A stretch of 64,000 nucleotides of DNA from Megalobrama amblycephala (Eukaryota; Chordata; Actinopteri; Cypriniformes; Xenocyprididae): positions 49,827,691 to 49,891,690 of the forward strand of contig NC_063045.1 of assembly GCF_018812025.1 (NCBI RefSeq). Direction: 5' to 3'. Position 1 is the stretch's first letter, and every line of letters starts with the position of its first letter. Positions 31,849 through 44,934 of the stretch are shown in pieces. A program made the translations under genes and the position numbers. The notes below the pieces were generated by a model. It saw only the letters and a program-made list of their open reading frames with translations, had not been told where the DNA came from and did no database searches.

Positions 31849-32984
31849 TATATATATAGAGCCAAAAATATGTATCAATGCAACTTTCATGAAGTAAACT
31901 TTCACTAAAGCCTTCCTTCCACCGGAAAAAATAGTCCCTGACCGTGAACAGCAAAAGAAGTTACATTATTACGGCATTAGATGGCAGCAAAGACTGTCTT
32001 TATGAGTCTGTCAGTCAGTAGGGAAGACTTTTACATTGAAAAGACTGAATCGTTATGAACATGGAACAAGACGCAACTGACAAATGCTTTGACTAGCGCT
32101 GTCAGTCACGGAAAACCCCTTAACTGTTATATATATGAATAATACTTTTTGTTTGTATACTTTTCACCTTAATTGTCTGCTCAAGCTTAAAATACCTCAA
32201 CATTTCTTTTGTAATTTGCACCCTTATTAAATATGGTACCCTAATCACGAAGGTACCCCATCCCTCTGTAAACCATATGCACATCAATAGAGCACATCAG
32301 TCCAGGTTTGCGCCACCATCTGTCTCATCAGTAAGTGGTAGTTTGTTCAGTTTAATTGAGGGATTTGTCCAGGCATCTGCATAACCCCTGAAAAAAACAG
32401 TCATGGCCAAATCACCCACATTTCTGCTCACTGGTTGCCCATAAACAAGTAAAAAAAAAGCAGATAATCACCACTTTACTTTGACTGGGTGCTTTTGTCT
32501 CTTTTTTCTTTTTCTTTTTTAACCTTTTTTAACCTTCCTCACTATGTTGTTAAGCTAGCCATTATTCCATCTCTAAAATGGCATTAAGCGACAGTGCTCT
32601 TTGCTGTCAATGGTACATCAATAGCAATGGTCATGCATAAAGCAGCTGGTTTAGTGAGCTATGTCAGGAAAGTGTTAGCATTAGATAGGCGTGAATGTAA
32701 TCATCTTTGTGATGGGTGACAGCAATTACAGTGCAGGGAAAGAGCATTGTCAGAGGGGCTATTTGTTCAACTCTTTTTACTTTCCCTCTTCTCTCCTTGT
32801 CTCTTTCAAAGTCCGGACTTCAACTGGGATCCATTGCTTCCGAAGACTGCAGTGCAGCTATTGAGATGTTAACTGGAAGGCTCTCTCAACAAATTAGCAA
32901 TATGCTATCAGCTACTTAAATGATTGCCTGTTGAAAAATCCATCCATGGTATGGATGCTAGTGTAATACAGGGTAACTATGTTT
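31849..32984. other. Upstream intron, no gene
   Basis: Nothing recognised apart from small T-rich runs. The open frame at 32716-32919 shows no domain. Confidence 0.35.
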
Positions 32985-33175
32985 TGAAACATGGTAGGTT
33001 TCTAGCTGTTCCAGTCTGGTTATTAACTGGATGACCATAAACCAGCTTGAAGAGCTTGCAAAGCTAAAGACTACCTAGAGCAGATAGAAACCAGCTACTG
33101 TGTTCTAAAACACAGTTACCAGCTTAAACTGGATTTCCAGCAATGTTTGCTTGGAGGCATGCTCCAAAAAATCTA
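32985..33175. repeat. Degenerate AGCTGGTTT-type repeat
   Basis: Variants of ACCAGCTTGAAGAGC, GAAACCAGCTAC and CCAGCTTAAACTGG, the same family as 22975-23140. Confidence 0.6.
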
Positions 33176-33189
33176 TACTACATTTATCT

Positions 33190-33790
33190 AATCTACATTT
33201 TCTGTCTGGATGCTAGGTGGTTGCTAGATTGGGCTGTATTGTTGATAGTGTACTCTGGGTGGTTACTGCTTTGATGAAAACAGTATACAGAAGCACTGTC
33301 ATAGTTGGTTGCTAGGGCATTGCTAAGTAGTTGCTAGGGTGTTCTGGGTGGTTGCCAGAGCATTGCTAGATTGTTCTGTCCTAATGAATGCACTATGCAG
33401 TAATTGGTTGCAAGATGGTTTGTTCTGGTTGGTTACTAGGACATTGCCAGGTGGTTGTTAGATGGCTCTGGATGGCTTCTAGGGGGTTCTTTGTGATTGC
33501 TAGGGCATTGCTAGATTGTTCTGTCTTAATGAAAACAGTATACAGAGGCACTGTGCGGTAGTTTTGCTAGAGTGTACTGGATGGTTATTATGGCATTGCT
33601 AAAGTGTTCTTTCTTAATGAAAACAGTATACAGAGGCACTATGCGGTAGTTGGTTGTTAGGGACGTGCTATGTAATTGCTAGGGTGTTCTGGGTGGTTAC
33701 TAGGGCATTACTAGACTGTTCTGGGTGGTTGCTAGGGCATTGATAGGTGGTTAATAGGATGTTCTGATTGATTGCATTTGGCACTATAGA
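33190..33790. repeat. GGTTGCTAGGGC-type minisatellite
   Basis: Many imperfect copies of GGTGGTTGCTAGGGCATTGC and TGTTCTGGGTGGTTGC. A higher-order insert (AATGAAAACAGTATACAGAG followed by GCACT) recurs at about 33275, 33531 and 33617. An inverted copy of that insert lies at about 34151-34182. Not coding. Confidence 0.8.
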
Positions 33791-33884
33791 GTGGTTTGCA
33801 ATGAAACAACACTGCATTCATTGTAACCACTGTAGCCACATTGATCTATTATGAAGAAAATTTGTCCTTTTTTTTTTTTTTACT

Positions 33885-33995
33885 TATGCTGGTTAGTGCT
33901 GGTTTAGCTGTCTTTCTGGTGAAGCTGGTTGGTCTTAGTACTGGTTAAGCTTTGTGGAAACAGCAGCAAACCAGCAATGTCTTTTCAGCAGGGCA
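33885..33995. repeat. Degenerate GCTGGTT repeat
   Basis: Includes ATGCTGGTTAGTGCTGGTTT and AAGCTGGTTGGTC, ending in CAGCAGGG, as in the 22975 copy. Confidence 0.6.
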
Positions 33996-35580
33996 GAGTC
34001 TGTGACTTCCCTTTAAGAAATGAGCAAATATTTGCTCTGAGGACCCAAGCAAAGCTCCATTCAGGACGAGGGCCAATACTCTGGAAGCAGTAGATGTGTG
34101 TTTGATTATGCTCCAATAAATTTGCAACCCCATAAGAGTTGAATCGACCACCGCACAGTGCCTCTGTGTACTGTTTTCATTAGGATATATGGAAAAACAC
34201 ACATTCAAGGATCACAGCGCACAGCGATAATTGTCCTTCCTCTACGACTAGCGCAAGACGGCCGTTAATGGCATTTGCTGAGCAGGAACATCGCCTACAG
34301 CAGTCTAATAAACACCATCTAAAACAACTTCATCCCGCACTGACAAGAGGAAATCTGCTTTTGGCAGAGTGGCGTCCATACTATTAACTTGACTCTGCTT
34401 TTTCAACAAGTCCCTCCATTAGCCTAAACCATCATGCTGTCAACATAATACCTCTCGTTTCTGACTAACCACATGAAATAATAATGAGGGAAGTGGAGAG
34501 AGAGAGATTAAGATTCTGATGAGCTTCCTGTGGATGGAGACACTCTAATGGCAATGTACAACAATGGGCTAAAAGAGTTCCCGTCCATCATGGCATGCCT
34601 GAACATGGGGGCGAAAGTAAAGCGATCGGTTAATGACCTGATCCAGAGAAGTTTGCAACCATAGTCTGGCCAACAACGAAAACAACCCGCTTATAATGCA
34701 AATGCAAACTGGGGATCAATGCCCCTCGCCTACTGAATCTGGTCCCTAGTGCTGTTAACAAGCAAGAAGTAATTGATTAAGACAGCCGGCGCACGCAGAG
34801 TAATGAAGCACACAAACACACGCCGACGTGACTACGTGCTCAGAAGTGAACAGTAAGTATACTGAAAGTGTGCGGCTCAGTCAAGGGCAGTGCCTTTATT
34901 AGGGAAGTCTTCATTACACCGCAGGCAGGCAAAGAAATCAGAGCATCTTTTTTTTTCTCATCCGGCTCCTTGTAGAGGGCCTCTGGTGGTGCATGCAGGC
35001 TAATTGACCCATCCATGGCCCAGGCTTTCAGGAGCGGACGGGCACAGAGCCTGGAGTGCCGAAATAATTGACTTGATGAAATGAAGAGCAGAAACTCTCA
35101 GAGGATGGCTGCCTCAATCATGAGAAACCTCTGTCTCTCTCTCCACCTTTTTTAGTCTGTTGCACTCAGGGAGAACTCCCTAAACAGTTGGATCACTTTT
35201 TTGCCACAACAAACTGTTTATCATTCACTGAATGACCACAATCCAGTTTAAATGGTGGTTGATTATGATTTTACTTTTTTAACTTTAGTTAGTGTGTAAT
35301 GCTGCTGTTAGAGCATAAACAACATCTGCAAAGTTACAACACTCAAAGTTCAATGCAAAGGGAGATATTTTCTTTTAAAGAATTCTCTGTTTAAGGACTA
35401 CAACAAACGGCTGATAGGGACTACAACAAGCTTCTTCCCAGGTTAGTGGCATCACTGACCCTAAAATTTACATAAACCTAATCAAACAACCCAGATCAAA
35501 CAACAAAGTGGGTGAGGCCCTGTTGGGCTGCTTTAGAGAAGAGGAAGAGTTGTTGTAGTAGAGTGTTGTTGCCATGCCGT
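33996..35580. other. Upstream intron, unique-looking block
   Basis: 34200-35150 has balanced base composition, few simple repeats and several TAAT cores, and is one of the better candidates for conserved regulatory sequence. No coding signal. Confidence 0.35.
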
Positions 35581-36116
35581 CATTTTACGCCGGACTGCTT
35601 CACATACGAGGGTCAATTCAACTGGATTTGCACAAAAGATTAACATGACGGCACATGCTAGTTGATGAGTTGAATCAACTCAACAGCAACTACATAAATT
35701 TATCCTCTAACCATTCAGAAACATACAAATGCAATCTAAAAGTTGTAACTTCTTTTGGAGTCTCCCCATCAGTGTCCGACTCTGGTTTCAACAATGTAAG
35801 GCTGAACACCGTTACTGACAATTGCCATTTTGGCTACGTGAGATTCAGCAGCTTTGTAGTTGCTGAGCAACCAAAGAGGGAGCTGTTAAAGCTCCGCCTT
35901 TTTCTGGAAAGCTGCTGGGAGCAGCAGCTCATTTGCATTTAATGGGACACACACAAAAATGGCATGTTTTTTGCTCACACCCAAATAGGGGCAAGTTTGA
36001 CAAGCTATAGTAAATGATCTGTGGGGTATTTTGAGCTGAAAATTCACAGACACATTCTGGGGACACCAGAGACTTGTATTACATCTTGTAAAAGGGGCAT
36101 TATAGGTCCCCTTTAA
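35581..36116 (-). mobile_element. Non-autonomous DNA transposon (hAT-like termini), partial
   Basis: The right end GCATTATAGGTCCCCTTTAA (ending near 36116) is a typical terminus, and subterminal CATTTGCATTTAATGGGACA plus AGCTCCGCCTTTTT are phrases common to a cyprinid repeat. The left terminus could not be located, so the start is approximate. The small open frames inside are not transposase. Confidence 0.5.
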
Positions 36117-39100
36117 GCAGCCGCTAAATGTACGGAAATAGTGCTGTGTCATATTTCAATGAAGTCATTGTTATTCTTTTCAGCTATGGCAAAAGGTAAG
36201 CAGAAAGCTTAATTAAATTACAAAGAGATGGTTATGTAAAGTTTCTATTGATCATGACATTTATTCATCAAACATCATCAAATAAGTGGTAAAATTGGGA
36301 ATATCATAAGTACACAGTTGATGAGTATACTTTCGGGTATTTTAAAGAGATGATTCGGGCACTTCTCTACTTCAGCAACATGGGAAAAGAAATCATATTT
36401 TACTTGAATTTAATGCGTTTGCAGTCTATTTTGCATGTAATGCTGTAAACAGACAAAATAATAGCAATAATCTTTCTACTGAGTTGTCCTCATAGCTGCA
36501 CGCAAAAACAATCAGACAGTAAAACCAGTGTTGGCCCAATTCATGAACAACTGACTCTTATAAAATGTTTATTTTTAGTGAACTAAAAACATACAGCGTG
36601 ATAGTGTAGTCAGTACACAAACAAATAACTCTTAGTTACTAGTAGATGGTAAATCAAAACACAACGTGAACAGTAAAGGCTGATTCATAAACAAATGATT
36701 ATTTAATGAACTGGAAGAGTAGGAATCAGTGTAGTTGGGGTAACAAACAAATGAATCTGATAAGCCAGTTTAAATCAGTCTGAAGTACTACCCCTGTTGG
36801 AAATCGGAATCAAATGAAAAGCTTGTGAAATTGAATCAAATTGAATCAAGACTCAGAAGATTGGGAATTGCATCTTGCTAATTGCGTACTCCAAGATTTT
36901 TGTCAGTTACATGACTTGCATAACTTCTTTAGTGAATCAGGCACCAAAGCATGCATAAAAACAAACGAAAGAAACATGTTCTGAGCCTGTTCCCCCCTGA
37001 CTGAAGTGAGCCAGTGCTGTCTTCTACAGTGCAGTGTACTCTTCTCACATTTAATACAACACTGTGCAGACAGACTAACTCAACAACCCACTTAAACAAA
37101 TGCAAGCCCTGCAGTGGACCATGGAGACCTACTTGTCTCTGACCAGACCTCTTGTAATAGACATCAGTATGCACTGAAGTGAAGGTCGAGAGTTTGAGAC
37201 TGGAACAGGAATACGTGTTGCTATTATTAAGACAGGTGCTTCTTTTGAGAGTATGCTGCTTATTTTCTAGGCGCACAGACGTAGCCCAAGGCGTTAAGGT
37301 GAGGTGGGGATATGGCCCTTTGTCGGTGCATTGCAAGGACACTTTTCATAACCATGTGAATTTTTAACAGCGTGGAAAAGTATTTGTTGCTTCCAAACAT
37401 TCCAGGATGGTGACATAGTTAAACGTGGTATGCTACACGATAGGGCTTGTAACACAAAGGGCGTCTATTGGGTTGAATCTCACGAAACCTGAGGTATTTA
37501 TTCTAATTATGCCTATATTCTTTCCGATATCAAAATAGGTCAATTAAAAAATTTTTATTAAATAATTATATGATATGCCAATTAATAAAACTAATTACAA
37601 AAAGCCCCTAAAATAAAAATAATACCAAGACATTGCTGTAGCAGTGAATAGATTTTATAAATAGTGGCGGGTTGTCAGTGGAGGCAAAGAAGACACAGCC
37701 AAATTTTGAGAAAAGAGCAATTTACTATTAATATAATTCCCAGTTATTAATTTTATAACTTTATATTTTGGATTTTTTGTTTGTAATTTCACCATTGTAA
37801 ACCATAAAATATTACTAAAGTCCGAATACCAGTGAGTGAAATTATATTACTATATTTGTATTGTCTTGTAATTTGCATATGTATATGGGTCATTGACGAA
37901 TAAGGTTTTTAAAAGTGTAAAAAAAACATAATGGAGATATAATTAATTTTGAAGTTTTATTAAGTGTTAACAATGAGATTATGTGGTTTTTATAATTAAT
38001 TAACACTGCTTTTGTCATTTTTTACAAGATGGGAAAAAAATGTCAACAAAAAAAGTCATTTGGTTTAACCAAAATTTTGATTTTACCGAATTATTACACG
38101 TTATTTTCAAACAATGCTAACATGCTGATATCTAGCTAGCTAACAAAAGGACAAATCAACCATTTTGTATTTAGTAAAAGTTTTTAAAATATTACAACTT
38201 TTTCCATGTTTTATAGCAGTTGTACCAAATGGCCTGATGTTTTGGGACATGCGTATGAGCAAGTGAAAACATGATTTTTTCAAATAGTTAAAAGAGAGTT
38301 CATTAGTTTGCTTCATGACCATGTGGTTCTTTGCAGGTGTCTGAATGATGTCACATCCTGTCACATGATATTGACAGCATGACTTGATCCAAAATGGTCC
38401 CTTAATTGTTTTGGATTCAATATAAGAGATCTAGTTGTACTACCTTATATACTTTGGATGTCATATCTTTATTTTTTTATTATTATTTAAGTCTAAAAGT
38501 GACCAAAAGAATCCATTTAAAGCAGTAAGCAGGAAAAAATTCTCCTGGTCCTCCAACTGCTATTCAATTCCTCCTATATTTTAAACTCACCAGCTGCCAC
38601 AGATTACTAAATGGCTAAATGTCGAGTTTTTCATCATTCAGAACTGATTATATTAAGAATATAAACTTGTGAAATTGACAGCTTTAGAAATAATTTATGC
38701 ATGCAAGAATTTATACACAGAGTTTTTTATTGTATTATACAGTAATGAGAATCACTATTGAGAATTAATGTAATGTAAAGAATAATAAAATGCATTACAG
38801 TAAAGTTTGGTAAAAGCTGTGGTCCTACATGCAGCCTATGTTTTATTAATGCCAAATATAGTGTTTTTTTTCTTTGTCCCTTGTGACCTGAATATGATTG
38901 TGAGATTCACCCGATCACACCTGTAACACCTGATGTGTACAGGCAATGGAGAGAGACAAAGAAAAAGACATGCAGACAGAGACAGTTCATCTCCATGCAC
39001 AGCTTGTGCTTCACTGAGCAGGTGGCAGGAAGTCTGAGGTACAGCGACATGGACGTGAAAGGGCGAGAAAAACACTGTAATTGCCCTAACCACGTTAGAG

Positions 39101-39655
39101 CCAGTTTCTCAATAGCACTGCCAGCAACACATGCCCGAAAGGCCTTATCTGGCAGGAAAGACGCAATTTCTGCCACGCTGAGCTAACAAAACAAACTTAC
39201 TCAATTCAAGTAGATTACAGAATTTCTATAAGGAAACCTTGAGGGCTGTATAACAGGACAAATTGAGCAACGCAGGGCCAAATAACTATTATATGAGTCA
39301 ATACGATTTCTGAGACTTATGAGTACTGTGATAACATAGGCTTGTGCAACCTTGGGCAGCAGACTCTAGAGAGCCACTCCCATGCAAAAAGAAATCAATG
39401 CAACAATTTTCAGTCGCGCTGCCTTGGGTATTAGGGTTGGGTTAGGGCTGACATCGATGTGTGGAGGAAGAAGGGAGAAGAATGTGCCGAGCTAGAATTA
39501 AGGGTTGTTTTTGTTCAATGGACACACACAGAAAAGAGGAGAGGAACAGCAGTGTGCGAGAGAGTGAACGTGCTGTGAAAGAAACCACAGGGCTTCAGGA
39601 CTCTCATAGGGATAAGCATCATCATACAACCAGCTTTCTTTTTCCTCTGCTCCTC

Positions 39656-39696
<41 letters not shown>

Positions 39697-40195
39697 GTCG
39701 CCATGTCTCTGTTAGGTGTTTCAGATCAATGCCGGCTCTCCCAGTGCTCACTGCTACAGTGCTGTCTGTACTGAGAGATTTCAATCCCATTGATGGTGGA
39801 GGTTTGTCTCTGCACTGAGGCATGGGCCAGCATTTTAATCCAGAAGCCACTCTGCTATGCCAAAACACTCTCAAGGGAGGCATTCATTCTGCTTCTGTGT
39901 ACACTGAACGCAAGTTTCTGCCCGGCTTAAGGAAGTTCTGAACCTTTGCACTCCTTACCATTTGCCATATTTGCTATTCAAATGTATTCCAGTCAAATAG
40001 CCCTGACATCAGGATTATGCCAATAGGTGTCAAAGGTAATGGAGAAGGTATACATCTACAATGAATCCAAATGATGAGAAAAGTTGCATAGGACCTTAAA
40101 GTCATATCAAAACTGACCCTATTTACTTTCTTAATAGACATTTCTGGCCTTTGTTCATGCGTCATTGTAAACTTGCAGCTCTAAATGAATTTTAC
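36117..40195. other. Upstream intron, mixed unique and old repeat sequence
   Basis: No gene is supported. 36530-36770 carries inverted fragments of the 12840-14095 tandem unit. 37880-38460 is AT-rich and reads like an old dispersed element without clear ends. The 137-codon frame at 36929-37342 (minus) has no recognisable domain. A (CT)n run is at 39658-39690. Confidence 0.35.
39658..39690. repeat. (CT)n microsatellite
   Basis: About 16 CT units. Overlapping open frames reading Arg-Glu or Leu-Ser repeats are artefacts of this tract. Confidence 0.95.
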
Positions 40196-41211
40196 TTTTT
40201 AATTAACCCAACCATAAAGCACAACCAATGAAGTCTGATTCAAGAATAGAGTTCTTTTTTAGTGATTTAAAACCATATAGTGCTGCTAGCATAGTCCAAT
40301 TCATCGGTAAATTAGATAAAATGAGATAATAAGACTCATGAGTTACTGGTTTGAGAAACTGACAAATTCTTAACTGAATAAACTCACTGAATCCGTGAGA
40401 GTGTTTACCTAATCAGTACTTGATTCACTTACTAAAATGCATGTTATTATTACTTCCGAAATTAAAAAGGTTTTGCATTCTTATGGTTTGTCCATAAAAC
40501 AGTATGTAATATCCATCCTAAATGGAAAATGTTTCAGCTGAATATCCTGTTTCAGTCATATTACAGAAGTAAAATAGATTGCGAATGACATTTCATATCG
40601 GCAAGCTTTATTTTATATTTAAAAAAAAAAAAAAAGAAAACGAAAAAAAAAGAAGGTATTTTAGGAGACTGACAGTTTACAAACCCAAAAGTGCAAAAGG
40701 AAGCAGCCACGGTAATTATGGACAGCATTTTAATCAGACCTTTCTGGAAGAGTTGTTTACTGGAACAAAAACAATTAGCATAGTTTGTAGCCTGGCTAAA
40801 GCTATTCTTTTGTACCACTTAAGGATTTTTAGGTGTCTCTAAGGGGTTCTGTACTCTAACAAAAATTTAAGTTTAAATTCATCTGTAGCAAAAGGTATAA
40901 ATAAATCCATCAAACTCCTCAGGCATAATTCAAATGAAAAATACTGCTGAGTGTAGTTGGATAAGGAAGCAACATACCATCTTCTAAAGCAAGTAAATTA
41001 AAAAAAACATCATAGAACATTACATGAATAGTTTTGCAATTACCTATCTGCCACGTCTATTTATAGGAGTGGCCATACAGGTGACACATGGGAAATGTCA
41101 ATGAAAATGAAAGGTTTTAAAAGGTAAAAAGCATCTTGAATACTGAAATGTCAAGGATTGCTGAGCTTCTCTCTCACTTTTCAGTAACACAAGAACAACA
41201 CTCTGAACTAT

Positions 41212-41217
<6 letters not shown>
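40196..41217. other. Upstream intron, no gene
   Basis: Short fragments of the 12840-14095 tandem unit around 40200-40400 and an A-rich tract at 40620-40650; otherwise nothing recognised. Confidence 0.35.

Positions 41218-41258
<41 letters not shown>
41218..41258. repeat. (CA)n microsatellite
   Basis: About 20 uninterrupted CA units. Confidence 0.96.
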
Positions 41259-41260
<2 letters not shown>

Positions 41261-41599
41261 TGAAAGTCACCAAGTTTCTCTGCTGAATTTATCAAATTTC
41301 TCATTCAGAGAAAACAATTTGACATAGAACTCCCTTTGCCACAACAAAACAAAAATCCAATTATCATAGCATTCGAACACAACAGCACCAAACGCAGAGA
41401 CTGAAACAGTCACACAGAGGAACAAAAAAGAAAGAAGCAAATTAACTGAGCATTGTGCGTCAGCCCGAAACAGCTCCCGTGTCCCATCCCCTCCCTTCAC
41501 TTTTCTTATTTTGATCTCTTCTTTGCAAAAGCAGGTAGAGCTTGTTAAAGAGAATTCCATTTATCTTATCCAAATGTGGATGTTTTTATACAACTAATC

Positions 41600-41773
41600 T
41601 AAAAATGTAACATTGACTTCCATAGTATTTTTTCCCCATACTATGGAAGTCACTGGGGCCCCATCAACTGTTTTATTTCCCATATTCTTCAAAATATCTT
41701 CTTTTGTGTTTAGCAGAAGAAATTCATACAGGTGATGACAGGATTTTCATTTTTGGGTAAACTATCCCTTTAA
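41600..41773. mobile_element. Terminal fragment of a non-autonomous DNA transposon
   Basis: Ends CATTTTTGGGTAAACTATCC next to CTTTA at 41771 and contains the small hairpin CTTCCATAGTATTTT / CATACTATGGAAG (41619-41651). Its terminal motif is the same as that of the palindrome that follows, so two related ends abut tail to head. Confidence 0.6.
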
Positions 41774-42551
41774 AGGGATAGTTCACCCAAAAATGAAAAT
41801 TTGATGTTTATCTGCTTACACCCAACGCATCCAAGATGTAGGTGTCTTTGTTTCTTCAGTAGAACACAAATGATGATTTTTAACTGCAACCGCTGCCGTC
41901 TGTCAGTGGTATAATGCAAGTCAGCGGGAACTTGGACTATGAGAGTAAATAAAACACGACAGACAAATCCAAATTAAACCCTGCGGCTCGTGACGACACA
42001 TTGATGTCTTAAGACACGAAACGATCGGTTTGTGTGAGAAACCGAACAGTATTTATATCATTTTTTTACCTCTAATACACCACTATGTCCAACGGCATTC
42101 ATCACTCGATTCGTTTGGTCTGATCGCGCTCTGACAGCGGCAGTGATGTCTCGCGCATATACTTCAATGAGTGCTAGACATCACTTCCGTTGTCAGAGCG
42201 CGATCAGACCTTACGAATCGAGTGATGAATGCCATTGGACATAGTGGTGTATTAGAGGTAAAAAATTATATAAATACTGTTCGGTTTCTCACACAAACCG
42301 ATCGCTTCGTGTCTTAGGACACCAATGTGTCGTCACGAGCCGCAGGGTTTAATTTGGATTTGTCTGTCGTGTTTTATTTACTCTTATAGTCCAAGTTCCC
42401 GCTGACTTGCATTATACCACTGACAGACGGCAGCGGTTGCAGTTAAAAATCATAATTTGTGTTCTACTAAAGAAACAAAAACACCTACATCTACATCTGG
42501 GGGTAAGCAGATAAACATCAAATTTTCATTTTTGGGTGAACTATCCCTTTA
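41772..42551. mobile_element. Near-perfect 0.78-kb palindrome (foldback transposon)
   Basis: The left arm 41772-42151 and right arm 42176-42551 are reverse complements with only scattered differences. The loop is about 24 bases. The ends read AAAGGGATAGTTCACCCAAA and its complement. Midway anchors include CGCTGCCGTCTGTCAGTGG, GAAACCGAACAGTATTTATA and TCTGATCGCGCTCTGACAG, each matched in the opposite arm. No coding frame. It is the most symmetric long structure in the window. Confidence 0.9.
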
Positions 42552-42552
42552 A

Positions 42553-43953
42553 GCACCACCATTGAAACTCATGTTTACCATGTAAAACATACTTGCAGTT
42601 AAATGCACCATAAAACAGAAAAAAATAACAATGTGTCCTGTTTCTATGTTGTGGGTGAGGTTCATCTTTCGAAAGCACACAGTGGATGGAATAGCTCAGC
42701 CTCTACACTGTATATGTGGAAAAAAAATTTGAGGATCTTTCAAGAGTCAGAGTACAGCTTTTGGAATAAGTCAAAATGGCTCTAGTGATTCTCCCCTCTC
42801 CTTTTATCTGCTCTCTTCACAGGGAAGCATACCACTCTCAAGGACCAGGAGGAAATGAAAATGCATGCATATATATATACACACGCTGAGGAAAACAAGA
42901 GCAGAGCAAAGCAAAGAACATGGTCATAAAAAACCTGTCCATCAGTCATGGAAGGCAGGTAAGTGCACTTTGCAATAATTTCCGTAATACTCTACATTAT
43001 GAATATGGTGTGCAGGGTATCCTGTGGGAGCAGCGAAGCATAAGCTTACATGAAGTCCCAAGAAGTCAGTCTTGGTGGTGAACATTGCATCGCCATCCTT
43101 GGTCATCTGCCACCCTTAATGAAATGCTATTAAACCCACTGCAGGGCCATTTGGAAACAACAACAACAACAAAACCTCCCCGTAAGTAAAGACTTGCTGC
43201 AGGGCATCATTACTCCCCAATCTCATTTAGTACTGCAGGTAACATAGCGGATTCATTACCCTGCGTCTGTTACTCATACAAAGGATGCTACGGTCCATCT
43301 GGAACCTGACACCAAACATCTGAAAAGCACAGTGGCCAGATAACAGGGGGGAAACGGGCATCCTCCCATTACCAGATCCCTACAGCGACTGTGTGAGCAG
43401 ATGTTGCTGTTTATATATTCAGGTGTAGGCTCTGATTGACCGCAGTTCAGGCTAAGTTCCCCACTGTGCAGTTAGTGCTGGTATGAAACGGTAAAAATAG
43501 AAAGAAAGAAAGAGGGCTCAGAATTGGTTCCTGTGGAACACCCTTTGAATTGAGTTGTCATCTATGAATGAGACAGTCACGATCATGAGCTATTGGTTGA
43601 TGATTTATTGTCATGCAAATAACTGCCATTAACGATTTAATGCAGTTACTTTCACGTCATTTACAGTATAAATACTGCACAGGACTTTATTACTACAGTA
43701 TATACAATTTTAAACTTGAAAATATTATAAATATATAATATATAAACTGTTTAAAATGTTTATCTTTTCGGTTCACACTGTTGTTGTTGTTGTTTTGGAG
43801 CCCAGCTTTTATGAATATTACATTATTATAAATATTATTATTGCTGAATATAAATTATAACCAAAAATATTTGTTTATATGTCCAAAATATTTGTCTTTA
43901 TATATGATAGTTGACTTTTTCTGCTATGTCGATAGCAGAGGGACAGTTAAATT
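42553..43953. other. Upstream intron, no gene
   Basis: Mostly unique-looking sequence with short AAC, GAAA and TGT runs. No exon recognised. Confidence 0.35.
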
Positions 43954-44101
43954 AGCCCCTTTCACACAGTAATACCGATAAATTGCCTTAAAATTACCAG
44001 AATGACTTTTCTGGTAAATACACAAATGTGCTGCTCACACGATCTCTTAACGGTAATTTACCGGTAATTTACCAGTAAAAACTGTATGTGTGAAAGGGGC
44101 T
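43954..44101. mobile_element. 148-bp MITE
   Basis: AGCCCCTTTCACACA at 43954 pairs with GTGTGAAAGGGGCT ending at 44101. The interior contains GGTAATTTACCGGTAATTTACC, itself partly symmetric. Confidence 0.82.
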
Positions 44102-44297
44102 ATTGATACACCAGACAAATGACTATCTTTATAAGTGAATCATTCTTCAATCAAACAAACTGGTTTGTTCAGAAATGTTGATTCATTCAAGAACGAAGCA
44201 AAAGACCGTCTTTATGCGTGAATCATTCAGTCAACTAAATCAATTCATTACAAATGATTCATTCAGCAAAGTTACTGCTGTGTTCTGCTTTGACTCA

Positions 44298-44535
44298 GGG
44301 GCTGTTTACAGGACACTGTTCTCAACTAAAAATGGAAAACTTTTATGTGTTTTGGCCATTCATTTTCATGACAATTGCATTTTGGTGGCCTGAAAACTGT
44401 CTGGTATGCGTAATACAGCGTTTTTACTCGTTTATGCAGATCCATGTGAACGGGGATAGTTTTGATGATGCTGTCGTCTGTAAAAAGAGAAAAACTTTTC
44501 AGTTTTTAGTACATCGTTGTTGTGTAAACGTACCC
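44298..44535. mobile_element. MITE with GGGGCTGTTTAC-type ends
   Basis: The left end GGGGCTGTTTACAGGACAC and the right end GTTGTTGTGTAAACGTACCC are approximate inverted repeats, with subterminal CAACTAAAAA and TTTTTAGTAC also paired. The 118-codon frame crossing it is an artefact. Confidence 0.7.
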
Positions 44536-44934
44536 ATAGTTCAGGATTATTTAGGTGGCGCAAAAATAGTAAAAGTAATGGGCAACGCTGTATCTAAAAC
44601 ACAACATTAATTTATCGAACTGTTGTATAAAATCAATGTCACACTCACATTCTGAATATCGAGACAAGACTTTTAAAATAAAAACTGGTAAACTATGTAT
44701 TTACATTAGACATTAGAGTAAGGAGATTACACCATAGTACACACAGAACACATTTTTGCATTCCCCTGCACTGCTTTTTCATTGTTTTTCTATGTAAATG
44801 TGCACTAGACTGATGAATTTGACCATTGCGCTCATGATTTTTGCAGTCTCAAGCAAAAACAAGTAATTTTATTTTGTCTTGTGTTTATAGGTGCATTTGT
44901 GTTTATAATTGCACATTCTACAATAACACATTAG

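Noticed and set aside
33190..33790. Repeated GGTTGCTAGG units considered as a CRISPR-like array
   Set aside because: Units are imperfect and contiguous without regular unique spacers, and the context is a vertebrate intron.
36929..37342. 137-codon minus-strand open frame
   Set aside because: No domain, no splice context and composition typical of chance translation.
39498..39883. Overlapping frames with Arg-Glu or Leu-Ser repeats
   Set aside because: They are translations of the CT/GA microsatellite.
44254..44610. 118-codon plus-strand open frame
   Set aside because: It runs through a MITE (44298-44535) and has no transposase motif.
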